This document shows, one piece after another, positions 1 through 6,190 of a stretch of 6,190 nucleotides of DNA. The DNA is from Gemmatimonadota bacterium. Its GTDB lineage: Bacteria; Gemmatimonadota; Gemmatimonadetes; Gemmatimonadales; GWC2-71-9. The stretch is taken from assembly GCA_025361465.1 (NCBI GenBank), contig JANYAG010000135.1:1-6190 (forward strand), in the 5' to 3' direction. Below the pieces are notes generated by a model that saw only the letters and a program-made list of their open reading frames with translations, did no database searches and was not told the DNA's origin. The position numbers were made by a program, and so were the translations under genes. Numbering within the stretch: position 1 is the stretch's first letter; each line of letters starts with the position of its first letter.

Positions 1-880
1 ACCCGCCGAATTGCTTGACACTGAACAGGGACCCCTTGTACAGCGGCACGTCCGGCACCAGGTCCTGGCTGCGCATGGTGTAGAAGGCGGTCGCCTTGAA
101 TTCATTGGTGCCGTTCTTGGTGACGGCGTTGATCAGGCCCCCCGTGAACCCGCCCTGGGTCACGTTGTACGGCGACACCACGACCTGGTACTCCTTGACG
201 GCCTCGAGCGAGATGCCACGGCCATTCGCCTGGCCGCCGAGCTCGCCGGTTGAGCCAAGACCGAAGCGGTCGTTCTGGGTGGTGCCGTCAACCTGGATCG
301 CATTGAAGCGATTGTTCTGGCCGGCGATCGACAACTCACCGTTGCTGTTCGGATCAGGGTTGGTCGTCACCTGCGGCGTCAGCTTGACGAAGTCCTGCAG
401 CTGCCGGTTCAGGGTCGGCAGGCGCCGGACGGTCGAGTCGGAGACGTAGGTCTGGGCACCGGTCCGCGTCGGGGCAAACTCCGCCGTGCTCGGCGGCGCC
501 TTGGTGACGAGTTCCTGGACCTGCACCGCCTTCTGCTCCAGCACGAAATCGACACGCGCCATCTGGCTCAGCGAAACACGAACGCCCTCGGTCGCCTTGG
601 GGCCGTAGCCGATGGCCACCACGCTCACCCGGTAGTCGCCCGTCTCGATGCCCGTGGCGGTGAACTTGCCGTTGGCGCGGGTCAACACCGTCCGCACCGA
701 GCCAGTCGTCGGGCTGACGATCTTGATCGTCGCGCCTGCGATCGGCACGTTCTGCGGGCCGAGCACGGTCCCCCCGATGCCACCGGAGGTGACGCCTTGC
801 GCGGAGGCCAAGGCTGGCATGAACGCGAGTGTGAGTGCCACGATCCACGCAGCACCAGCCAGACGCATGATTCGCTGCAT
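1..880 (-). CDS. TonB-dependent receptor, Oar/carboxypeptidase-regulatory-like type (N-terminal 293 residues, cut by left edge)
   Basis: Outer-membrane receptor that would import a substrate using TonB/ExbBD energy; the substrate cannot be read from this part. Translating the minus strand from the ATG at 880-878 gives an uninterrupted frame to base 2. Residues 1-27 form a signal peptide (MQRIMR, hydrophobic core, ASA|QG cleavage). Residues about 33-115 form a carboxypeptidase-regulatory-like beta-sandwich, with GTVLGPQNVPIAGATIKI, a G-K-F turn at 71-73 and GDYRVSV at 81-87. VQELVTKAPP (about 121-130) lies where Oar-type proteins carry the TonB box. The plug follows: LPTLNRQLQDFVKLTPQV (154-171), VDGTTQND (197-204) and the family hallmark GGLINAVTKNGTNEF (247-261). 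The beta-barrel lies outside the window. An AGGAGA Shine-Dalgarno (885-890) sits four bases before the ATG and settles the start; Met5 is a less likely alternative. The family call is secure from motifs. Confidence 0.93.
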   Translation of the reverse strand, partial: MQRIMRLAGAAWIVALTLAFMPALASAQGVTSGGIGGTVLGPQNVPIAGATIKIVSPTTGSVRTVLTRANGKFTATGIETGDYRVSVVAIGYGPKATEGVRVSLSQMARVDFVLEQKAVQVQELVTKAPPSTAEFAPTRTGAQTYVSDSTVRRLPTLNRQLQDFVKLTPQVTTNPDPNSNGELSIAGQNNRFNAIQVDGTTQNDRFGLGSTGELGGQANGRGISLEAVKEYQVVVSPYNVTQGGFTGGLINAVTKNGTNEFKATAFYTMRSQDLVPDVPLYKGSLFSVKQFGG

Positions 881-1161
881 TGCTTCTCCTGTGAATTCCG
901 TGTGGGAAGGTCGCGGCCGGTCGGGAAGAAAAGCCCCGTGGCTGCGCGGGTAATGTCGTGCCCAAATGGATGGTACGCAAGCGAGGTGGGACCGGCTCGC
1001 CCATCGAGGTCCAGGCCACACCACGAGCGGCCTGCAGCGGACCTAAAGGGGACTCAAATGATCGTTATTCTACGACGAGTGGAACAGTCGGATTCACTTC
1101 AGCAACAAGCGGTATTCCCCGTGCCACGATGACCGACCGAGGACTCGACGGTGACCGTGCA
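881..1161 (-). promoter_or_regulatory. Non-coding leader/promoter region upstream of the receptor gene
   Basis: A 281-base gap lies between the permease stop (1164-1162) and the receptor ATG (880). It looks less GC-rich than its surroundings around 1050-1110, as a promoter region often is. The only near-consensus element I see is TAGAAT on the minus strand (1072-1067), a possible -10 box about 187 bases before the ATG, with no convincing -35 at 16-18 bases. I see no strong hairpin followed by a T-run after the permease stop, so no intrinsic terminator can be called. Frames crossing this gap do not resemble known proteins and run antisense to or out of frame with the receptor. Nothing else is recognisable. 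Confidence 0.4.
885..890 (-). promoter_or_regulatory. Strong Shine-Dalgarno of the TonB-dependent receptor
   Basis: The minus strand reads AGGAGA, then AGCA, then ATG at 880. This is a near-consensus ribosome binding site at good spacing and fixes the start of the receptor gene. Confidence 0.8.
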
Positions 1162-2502
1162 TCAGGCGGCTCCGCGCCGCTGGAACGCCCGCCAGAGGAG
1201 GTAGACCGGAATCCCCGCCGCGATGATCCCGAAGGTCGCGCCGGTGCCCTTGGGGTCGGCCACGAAGGCGTTGGCCACCATGCCGAGCGAGGCGATGAGG
1301 AAGAGCGCCGGGGTGAGGGGATACCAGAGGGTCCGGTAGGGCCGCGGCACGTCCGGGCTCCGGCGCCGCAGGATGAACACCGCCGCCACCGCCAGGGCGT
1401 AGAATGGCCAGGTCCCGAGTACGAAGCGATCCGCCAGCGCCGCGAAGTCGTTCTGGAGGACGTAGGTGATCGCGAGCGCTGCAGCGAGCCAGATCGCCAC
1501 CGACGGGGTCTTGAAGCGCGGCGATACCCGCGCGATCAGGGGAAAGAAGAGACCCCGATCGCTCATTGCGAAGAAGACCCGCGGGCCGGTCATGATCGAG
1601 CCGTTGACCGAACCGAAGCACGACACCATCACGATTCCGGAAATGATCGCGGCCCCGGCGGCCCCGAAGATCGGAATCCGCTGCGCCGCCGCTGCCGCGA
1701 CCAGTTTGACCCCGGCCATCTCCTCGACCGGAACGAGGTAGAGATACGCCGCGTTGATCAGCAGGTAGATGACCACGATCGAGGCGGTGCCGAGGATCAG
1801 CGCCCGCGGCAGGGTGCGACCGGGCTCCTTCACCTCACCGCCCACGAACGAGAGATTCGACCAGCCGTCGTAGGTCCACATCACCGGCACCAGCGCCGTC
1901 AGCATCAACGACGTCGTCACCACCCGGCCCGGCGCCGTGAAATGCCCGACATCGCCGTTGCCGGCCGTGAAGGCGAAGAGCGACAAGCCGGCGAGTGCGC
2001 CGTACTTGAGCAGCGTCGTCACGTTCATCAACACCGAAGCGTAGGAGACTCCGAGGTAGTTCAGCAGCGCGATCAACAGAATCGTGGCGGCCGCAACGTA
2101 TCGCACTTCCTGCGGAGTGAACGGCATGAAGAAGCCAAGGTACTCCGCGAATATCGTGGCGATCCCCCCGATCGCCGAGGCGCGGATGACCGTCAGCTCC
2201 GACCAGCCGTAGAGAAAGGCCGGGAACGGGCCATACGCCTCGAGGATATAGGCGAAGATCCCTCCTGAACGCGGGTAGGCCCCCGCCAGCTCGGCGATAC
2301 TGAGCGCCCCGGTGAGGGTCACCAGGCCGCCGATCACCCATACCAGCAGCATCGGCCCGGGTGCACCGAGGGTGGCCGCCACACCGGCTGGCACGCGGAA
2401 GATCCCGCTGCCGATCGTGGTCCCGACCAGGACGGCCGCCGCACTCCACAGGCCGAGATTGCGCGGCAGCCGCTCTTCGCCAGCGGGATTGGGCTGGGAC
2501 AT
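1162..2502 (-). CDS. APC-superfamily amino acid permease (LAT/YfnA-like, AA_permease_2 type)
   Basis: Complete 446-residue inner-membrane secondary transporter, probably for amino acids (symport or exchange), with about 12 hydrophobic segments as usual for the family. The first helix carries the unwound substrate-site motif GTTIGSGIF (27-35). ELAGAYPRSGG (71-81) is the conserved loop after TM2. TYDGWSNLSFVGGEVKEPGR (210-229) matches the TM6 and following loop of LAT-like members, and GPRVFFAMSDRGLFF (306-320) matches the loop after TM8. I chose ATG 2502-2500 because AGGAG (2516-2512) lies nine bases upstream and the protein then begins MSQPNPAGEERLPRNLGLW, typical for the family. The frame stays open to an ATG at 2604, but those 34 extra residues are unlike a permease N-terminus. 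It is transcribed away from ctaB. The substrate cannot be assigned; cationic, neutral or branched-chain amino acids are all possible. Confidence 0.93.
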   Translation of the reverse strand: MSQPNPAGEERLPRNLGLWSAAAVLVGTTIGSGIFRVPAGVAATLGAPGPMLLVWVIGGLVTLTGALSIAELAGAYPRSGGIFAYILEAYGPFPAFLYGWSELTVIRASAIGGIATIFAEYLGFFMPFTPQEVRYVAAATILLIALLNYLGVSYASVLMNVTTLLKYGALAGLSLFAFTAGNGDVGHFTAPGRVVTTSLMLTALVPVMWTYDGWSNLSFVGGEVKEPGRTLPRALILGTASIVVIYLLINAAYLYLVPVEEMAGVKLVAAAAAQRIPIFGAAGAAIISGIVMVSCFGSVNGSIMTGPRVFFAMSDRGLFFPLIARVSPRFKTPSVAIWLAAALAITYVLQNDFAALADRFVLGTWPFYALAVAAVFILRRRSPDVPRPYRTLWYPLTPALFLIASLGMVANAFVADPKGTGATFGIIAAGIPVYLLWRAFQRRGAA

Positions 2503-2655
2503 GGATGGTGACTCCTGAAGATTGCCGACGAGGATTGCTTGAGAGGGGTCCCCGGGCCGGGTAGCTTTGGGCGGCCGGACCCCGATGATACCCCTTAAGG
2601 TCACACTGAATTGCCGCGGCGCCTAGGCCATGGCGGAAAGGGCTTCGAGCAGTCG
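2503..2655. promoter_or_regulatory. Divergent control region between the permease gene and ctaB
   Basis: These 153 bases separate two head-to-head starts, so both promoters should lie here or in the first codons. The stretch contains the permease Shine-Dalgarno (2512-2516), a GC-rich dyad (2545-2583) and an AT-richer patch around 2584-2610 (GATGATA, TTAAGG). No pair of -35/-10 boxes at normal spacing stands out on either strand, so I do not place a promoter more precisely. If ctaB begins at the alternative TTG 2611, the region is 45 bases shorter. Confidence 0.5.
2545..2583. repeat. Inverted repeat GGGGTCC / GGACCCC with inner GGCC/GGCC arms
   Basis: GGGGTCC (2545-2551) is the exact reverse complement of GGACCCC (2577-2583). 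The 3' arm extends inward as GGCC (2573-2576), which can pair with GGCC at 2555-2558 past a three-base bulge, giving up to 11 base pairs around an 14-base loop containing TAGCTTT. The left arm also begins a separate short palindrome, GGGGTCCCC (2545-2553). It lies between divergent starts, so it is not a gene-end terminator; it could be an operator dyad or a 5'-leader hairpin. GC-rich DNA yields such dyads by chance, so function is unproven. Confidence 0.45.
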
Positions 2656-3651
2656 ATGGCTTTTGCCCCTCATACCCCCCGCCGTTCCACCGTCGCCTCG
2701 GGCTCCCCGTCGGTTCTCGCCGACCTGGTGACCCTCACCAAGCCACGAATCATCTCGCTGCTGCTGCTCACCACCATCATGCCGATGTTCATCACCCCGG
2801 CCGGGCGGCCGTCGCTGGCGCTGATTGGATGGGTGGCGCTGGCCGGATACCTGATGGCGGGCGGTGCCAACACCATCAACATGTGGTTCGATCGCGACAT
2901 CGACACCGAGATGGCGCGCACGCAGCAGCGCCCGATCCCATCCGGACGGATTCCCGCCAACGCCGCACTCCTCTTCGGCATCGCGCTGGGCACCGTCTCC
3001 TTCGTGCTCTTCTGGGTCTTCGTCGATCCGCTCTCCGCCTGGCTCGCGCTGGCGGGGCTGCTGTTCTACGTCTTCGTCTATACCATCTGGCTCAAGCGCA
3101 CCTCGCCGCAGAACATCGTGATCGGCGGAGCGGCCGGCGCCTTTCCGCCCTTGGTGGGCTGGGCGGCCATGACCCACCATCTTGATCTCGGCGCACTGTA
3201 TCTCTTCGCCATCATCTTCTTCTGGACCCCGCCGCATTTCTGGGCGCTCGCGCTCAACAAGCAGGTCGACTACGGCGCCGCCGGCGTCCCGATGATGCCC
3301 AACGTGCACGGCGTGCCCGCAACCAAGCGCCAGATGCTGTTGTACACCCTGATGCTGATCCCGCTGACCCTGATGCCCGCAATGCTCGGGGTGACCGGGA
3401 TCTTCTATGGGGTAGCGGCCCTGCTGCTTGGCGCGCGATTCCTGCAGCTCTGCTGGATCATCCTGCGAGAGGACGGGGTGACGCCCACGACGATGACGCT
3501 CTACAAGTACTCGCTCTCCTATCTCGCCCTGCTGTTCGTGGCGATGGCGGTGGACCGCTGGATTCCGCTCGGGTACATCACGCTGCCGCAGCACGTGACC
3601 TTCACCGCGGACACCACGGCGCCGATGCCCACCATGCCGATGGGGCATTGA
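2656..3651 (+). CDS. ctaB: Protoheme IX farnesyltransferase (heme O synthase), CtaB/CyoE
   Basis: Inner-membrane UbiA-superfamily prenyltransferase that joins farnesyl diphosphate to heme B to make heme O, the precursor of heme A for heme-copper terminal oxidases. The 331 residues are nearly all membrane helices, with about nine expected. LTKPRI near the N-terminus is family-typical. The first Asp-rich site is NTINMWFDRDIDTEMARTQQ (72-91) with D79, D81 and D83; then WLKRTSPQNIVIGG (145-158), and the second site TPPHFWALALNKQVDYGAAG (191-210) with D205. These signatures separate CtaB from other UbiA prenyltransferases. I chose ATG 2656 since it gives a usual N-terminus, though its Shine-Dalgarno is weak (AAAGGG, 13 bases away); TTG 2611, with AAGG ten bases upstream, is the alternative and adds 15 residues. 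The C-terminus is Met-rich (APMPTMPMGH). The ABC exporter gene follows almost immediately. No oxidase genes are visible in the window. Confidence 0.95.
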   Translation: MAFAPHTPRRSTVASGSPSVLADLVTLTKPRIISLLLLTTIMPMFITPAGRPSLALIGWVALAGYLMAGGANTINMWFDRDIDTEMARTQQRPIPSGRIPANAALLFGIALGTVSFVLFWVFVDPLSAWLALAGLLFYVFVYTIWLKRTSPQNIVIGGAAGAFPPLVGWAAMTHHLDLGALYLFAIIFFWTPPHFWALALNKQVDYGAAGVPMMPNVHGVPATKRQMLLYTLMLIPLTLMPAMLGVTGIFYGVAALLLGARFLQLCWIILREDGVTPTTMTLYKYSLSYLALLFVAMAVDRWIPLGYITLPQHVTFTADTTAPMPTMPMGH

Positions 3652-3652
3652 C

Positions 3653-5455
3653 CTGACCGCCCCGACGCGCGGGCGCTCGCCGCGACCGCTGCTGCGGCTC
3701 TGGCCACGGATCCGGCCGTACCGAGGCGGCCTGGCGATTGCCGCGGTGACCCTGCTCTTCTCGTCCTCCCTGGCGCTGTCGTTCCCGATGGTGGTGCGCT
3801 ACATGCTCGACGCGGCGTTCGAGCAGCACGACAGCACGCTCCTCAACAGAATCGGCCTCGGACTGCTGCTGCTCTTCGCCGCGCAGGCGGTGCTCAACTA
3901 CATCCAGACCTACTGGCTTTCGGCCACGGGGGAGCGGGCCGTCGCGGGCATTCGTCGGGAACTGTTCGACAAGCTCCTCACCATGCCGCCAGGGTTCTTC
4001 ACCGAGCACCGCACCGGCGAACTCACTTCCCGGCTCGGCACCGATGTCGCCCTGCTCCAGGGCGTGATGAGCAACCAGATCGCCGAGTTCGCTCGACAGA
4101 TCTTCTCGCTGACCGGCGGCGTGATCCTGCTCACCTATCTGCAACCTCGCCTGATGCTCACCGCGCTCGCGGTCGTGCCGATCGTCGTCGCGTCGGGCTT
4201 CTACTTCGGACGGCGGGTCAAGCGGATCACCACGGGTGTGCAGGACCAGGTCGCCGATGCCACGGCCATCGCCGAGGAGGCCTTCTCGCAAATCCGCGTG
4301 GTACAAGGCTTTGCGCAGGAACCGGCGGAGTCCACCCGCTACGCGACCGGCATTGCCGGGGTGGTCGCCGCCGCGCTGCAGCGTGCCAAGGTGCGGGGAA
4401 TGTTCTTCGGCGTGATCACCTTCACCATCTTCGGCGGCGTGACCGCCGTGCTCTGGCAAGGCGGCCGGCAAGTGCTCGCGGGTCACCTGACCGCCGGTTC
4501 GCTGGTGTCTTTCCTGCTCTACACCATCACCATCGCCGCGGCGATCGCCACACTGACCTCGCTCTTCTCCGGATTCCAGGAAGCCATCGGCGCGGCCGAG
4601 CGGGTCTTCGAGTTCCTCGAGATGACGCCGACCATCGCCGATCCGCCCGCACCGGTGGCGCTGCCGCGGCCGCTGCGGGGCGAGGTGGAGTTCCGGCATG
4701 TCCGCTTCGGCTACCACAAGGGCGCCGATGATCCACCGACGCTCGAGGACGTCTCGATCCATCTCCGGCCAGGTGAAGTGGTGGCGCTGGTCGGACCGTC
4801 CGGCGCGGGCAAGACCACGATTGCCTCGCTGCTGCCGCGCTTCTGGGACGTCGATGACGGCGCGGTGCTGCTCGACGGCATCGACATCCGGCAGCTCGCG
4901 CTCGGCGACCTGCGCCGCGCCGTCGGCACCGTGCCGCAGGAGCCGGCGCTGTTCAGCGGCACGGTGCGGGAGAACATCGCCTATGCCCGTCCCGACGCCA
5001 CGCCAGCCGAGGTCGAGGCGGCGGCCCAGATCGCCAACGCCCACGACTTCATCAGTGAACTGCCGCTGGGCTACGATTCGCGGGTCGGCGAGCGAGGAAT
5101 CAAGCTCTCCGGTGGGCAGCGCCAGCGCATCGCGATCGCCCGTGCGGTGCTCAAGAACCCTGCGGTGCTGGTGCTTGACGAGGCGACCAGTTCGCTCGAC
5201 AACGAAAGCGAGCGGCTGATCGAAGCGGCCTTCGAGCGGCTCCTGGTTGGCCGGACCACACTGATCATCGCCCACCGCCTCAGCACGGTCCAGCGGGCGG
5301 ATCGCCTGGTGGTGCTCGATCACGGTCGCATCGTCGAACAGGGGACCCACGCCGAGCTGCTGCGGACCGGTGGGATCTACGCGAGACTTTTCCAGATGCA
5401 GTGGAAGAACAGCGAGGAACTATCCGCCATGCTCTCCGGCGGCCTGGCCATCTGA
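3653..5455 (+). CDS. Type I ABC exporter, fused permease and ATPase half-transporter (MDR/MsbA/BmrA-like)
   Basis: Inner-membrane ATP-driven exporter expected to work as a dimer; substrate unknown (lipid, drug or peptide-like by family). Numbered from CTG 3653 (600 residues): an elbow and about six transmembrane helices fill 13-320, including the intracellular FFTEHRTGELTSRLGTD segment. The nucleotide-binding domain has Walker A GPSGAGKTT (381-389, K387), Q-loop Q429, signature LSGGQ (485-489), Walker B VLVLDE (505-510, catalytic E510), D-loop SSLD (513-516) and switch H541. All catalytic residues are intact. The first conventional start in frame is GTG 3746, but it would cut off the elbow and the start of TM1; the frame upstream encodes LLRLWPRIRPYRGGLAIAA, a typical exporter N-terminus. 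No ATG, GTG or TTG occurs in that frame back to a stop at 3596. CTG 3653, one base after the ctaB TGA and seven after GGGG (3642-3645), is therefore my inferred start. Family certain; start uncertain. Confidence 0.93.
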   Translation: MTAPTRGRSPRPLLRLWPRIRPYRGGLAIAAVTLLFSSSLALSFPMVVRYMLDAAFEQHDSTLLNRIGLGLLLLFAAQAVLNYIQTYWLSATGERAVAGIRRELFDKLLTMPPGFFTEHRTGELTSRLGTDVALLQGVMSNQIAEFARQIFSLTGGVILLTYLQPRLMLTALAVVPIVVASGFYFGRRVKRITTGVQDQVADATAIAEEAFSQIRVVQGFAQEPAESTRYATGIAGVVAAALQRAKVRGMFFGVITFTIFGGVTAVLWQGGRQVLAGHLTAGSLVSFLLYTITIAAAIATLTSLFSGFQEAIGAAERVFEFLEMTPTIADPPAPVALPRPLRGEVEFRHVRFGYHKGADDPPTLEDVSIHLRPGEVVALVGPSGAGKTTIASLLPRFWDVDDGAVLLDGIDIRQLALGDLRRAVGTVPQEPALFSGTVRENIAYARPDATPAEVEAAAQIANAHDFISELPLGYDSRVGERGIKLSGGQRQRIAIARAVLKNPAVLVLDEATSSLDNESERLIEAAFERLLVGRTTLIIAHRLSTVQRADRLVVLDHGRIVEQGTHAELLRTGGIYARLFQMQWKNSEELSAMLSGGLAI

Positions 5456-5490
5456 CGACCGAGGCCGACCGGACACATCACGCCATGCGA

Positions 5491-5505
5491 CGCGTCAGGG
5501 ACGCG
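5491..5505. other. Small GC hairpin over the stop codon of the minus-strand NTF2-like gene
   Basis: CGCGTC (5491-5496), AGG loop, GACGCG (5500-5505) form a perfect six-base-pair stem in the convergent junction, 36 bases after the ABC exporter stop. No T-run follows on either strand, so it is not a standard intrinsic terminator; it may help end or stabilise the converging transcripts. The stop of the minus-strand gene (5497-5495) lies within it. It may be chance in GC-rich DNA. Confidence 0.25.
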
Positions 5506-6190
5506 AACTGCCGCCATCGGCGATGAAGCGGATGCTCCCGTCGTGCAGGCGGCGCCAGAGGGTCAGGTACTTCCCCCGGTAGACGTCAGGCTGGCCCGCG
5601 GCGTTCTTCGACGTGATGATCGCCTGCCCCACCGTCCAGCCAAGTGAGCCGTCGCCTGACGCCCCGGCGGCGACCGCCCCCCATCTCCAGTTGGACCGGT
5701 CGCCGGCGAGGGCGTCGCGAATCCGGGACGGCCCAAGGTTCAGCTCGCCGGATGCGGCGAAGGTGACCGCGTCGGGCGCCGCCCACTCGGCGAAGGCCGC
5801 AGCTGCCCCTTTCGCCCCGGCTCGGGCGGCGAAGGCCGAGTCGGCGGCAACGAAGCGGCCAGCGGGGCCAGTGCTGCTCAGGGCCGGGAGGTCGGTCGGT
5901 CCCAGCCCAGCCACCCAGCGCGCCTCAGCTGCCGGGACGACACCGTTGACTGCCAGCGCCTCGAGCTTCCAGTTGGCACCATCCCGCCGCCAGGCAGCCA
6001 GGAAGCGCCCCAACCGCGGAACGGCAGTCCGGGTGGCCCCTGTGTCACGATCGAGGGCGATGACGCCCCAAATGAGCCCCAAGGAGCTGTCAGCGGCCAC
6101 CTCGACATGGAGTGGCTGCCAGGCGATCCGGGCCCCCACCAGCCCGGGCTGCGTGGCCAGCAGCTGCCGGGCGACCGCGGGGCCGCGGAC
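5495..6190 (-). CDS. Tandem NTF2-like (DUF4440/SnoaL-like) domain protein, C-terminal 231 residues, cut by right edge
   Basis: The frame is open from base 6190 to TGA 5497-5495; the N-terminus lies outside the window, so any signal peptide is unseen. Two copies of one NTF2-like pattern are visible. The C-terminal copy (about 5499-5855) is complete: DSAFAARAGAKGAAAAFAEW opens the helix, AAPDAVTFAASGELNLGPS follows, then IRDALAG, the strand LGWTVGQAII, GKYLTLWRR, and DGSIRFIADGGSSRP at the end. The upstream copy is partial: AVARQLLATQPG, PLHVEVAADSSLGLIWGVIA, GRFLAAWRRDGANWKLEALA. Such domains are small cone-shaped folds used for ligand binding, catalysis or export-associated roles, and no catalytic residues can be assigned. 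A GTG at 6139 is only an internal codon: recognisable first-domain sequence continues upstream of it. It converges with the ABC exporter, so a shared operon is excluded. Function unknown. Confidence 0.8.
   Translation of the reverse strand, partial: VRGPAVARQLLATQPGLVGARIAWQPLHVEVAADSSLGLIWGVIALDRDTGATRTAVPRLGRFLAAWRRDGANWKLEALAVNGVVPAAEARWVAGLGPTDLPALSSTGPAGRFVAADSAFAARAGAKGAAAAFAEWAAPDAVTFAASGELNLGPSRIRDALAGDRSNWRWGAVAAGASGDGSLGWTVGQAIITSKNAAGQPDVYRGKYLTLWRRLHDGSIRFIADGGSSRP

Noticed and set aside
354..1019. Minus-strand open frame (221 codons) over the receptor start
   Set aside because: It is out of frame with the receptor, which has the signal peptide, domain motifs and ribosome binding site.
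1125..1160. Possible terminator after the permease (ACCG...CGGT)
   Set aside because: Four-base stem with a nine-base loop and no T-run; too weak to call.
958..2268. Long plus-strand open frame (436 codons)
   Set aside because: It is mostly antisense to the permease and is dominated by Arg, Asp, His and Gly with no membrane segments or motifs; a shadow of GC-rich codon use.
1835..2449. Minus-strand open frame (204 codons) inside the permease
   Set aside because: Same-strand shifted frame of the permease, rich in Arg/Gly and without membrane segments.
2503..2604. N-terminal extension of the permease to ATG 2604
   Set aside because: The 34 extra residues are polar and unlike permease N-termini, while ATG 2502 has AGGAG upstream at workable spacing.
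2623..3648. Long minus-strand open frame (341 codons)
   Set aside because: It is antisense to ctaB and shows the same low-complexity Arg/His/Gly composition; ctaB itself carries the family signatures.
3602..5350. Very long open frame (582 codons) on the minus strand
   Set aside because: It lies fully antisense to the ABC exporter, whose motifs are all intact. Its product is an Arg/Gly/Asp/His-rich string with no domain pattern, as expected of the antisense frame of high-GC coding DNA.
5458..5475. Possible terminator directly after the ABC exporter (CCGAGG...CCGG)
   Set aside because: Only short imperfect pairing and no T-run; the better stem nearby is at 5491-5505 and is itself weak.

Overview
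The window is GC-rich, densely coding bacterial chromosome with five protein genes, two of them cut by the window edges. The first gene is an Oar/carboxypeptidase-regulatory-type TonB-dependent receptor, so the cell has an outer membrane. That family, the high GC and the style of the tandem NTF2-like (DUF4440/SnoaL-like) protein best suit Gemmatimonadota, with Acidobacteriota as the main alternative. This taxonomic call is an inference from protein flavour; the window has no rRNA or other marker gene.

Layout: (1) 1-880, minus strand: N-terminal part of the TonB-dependent receptor (signal peptide, carboxypeptidase-regulatory-like domain, most of the plug), running off the left edge. (2) 881-1161: non-coding leader/promoter region of that receptor. 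(3) 1162-2502, minus: complete APC-superfamily amino acid permease. (4) 2503-2655: divergent control region with a long GC-rich inverted repeat. (5) 2656-3651, plus: ctaB, heme O synthase. (6) 3653-5455, plus: complete type I ABC exporter half-transporter (TMD-NBD), one base after the ctaB stop and apparently lacking any ATG/GTG/TTG start in the right place. (7) 5456-5494: short convergent gap, with a small hairpin over the stop of the next gene. (8) 5495-6190, minus: C-terminal part of a protein with two NTF2-like domains, running off the right edge.

The two plus-strand genes look like one transcription unit with coupled translation. The permease and receptor share a strand but are 281 bases apart, so co-transcription is uncertain. 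Most genes here are ordinary. The best-supported oddity is the start of the ABC exporter: the reading frame and a family-typical N-terminus continue 31 codons upstream of the first conventional start codon, which points to a CTG start or to reinitiation from ctaB. I found no mobile element, CRISPR array, tRNA, rRNA or convincing new multi-gene system.
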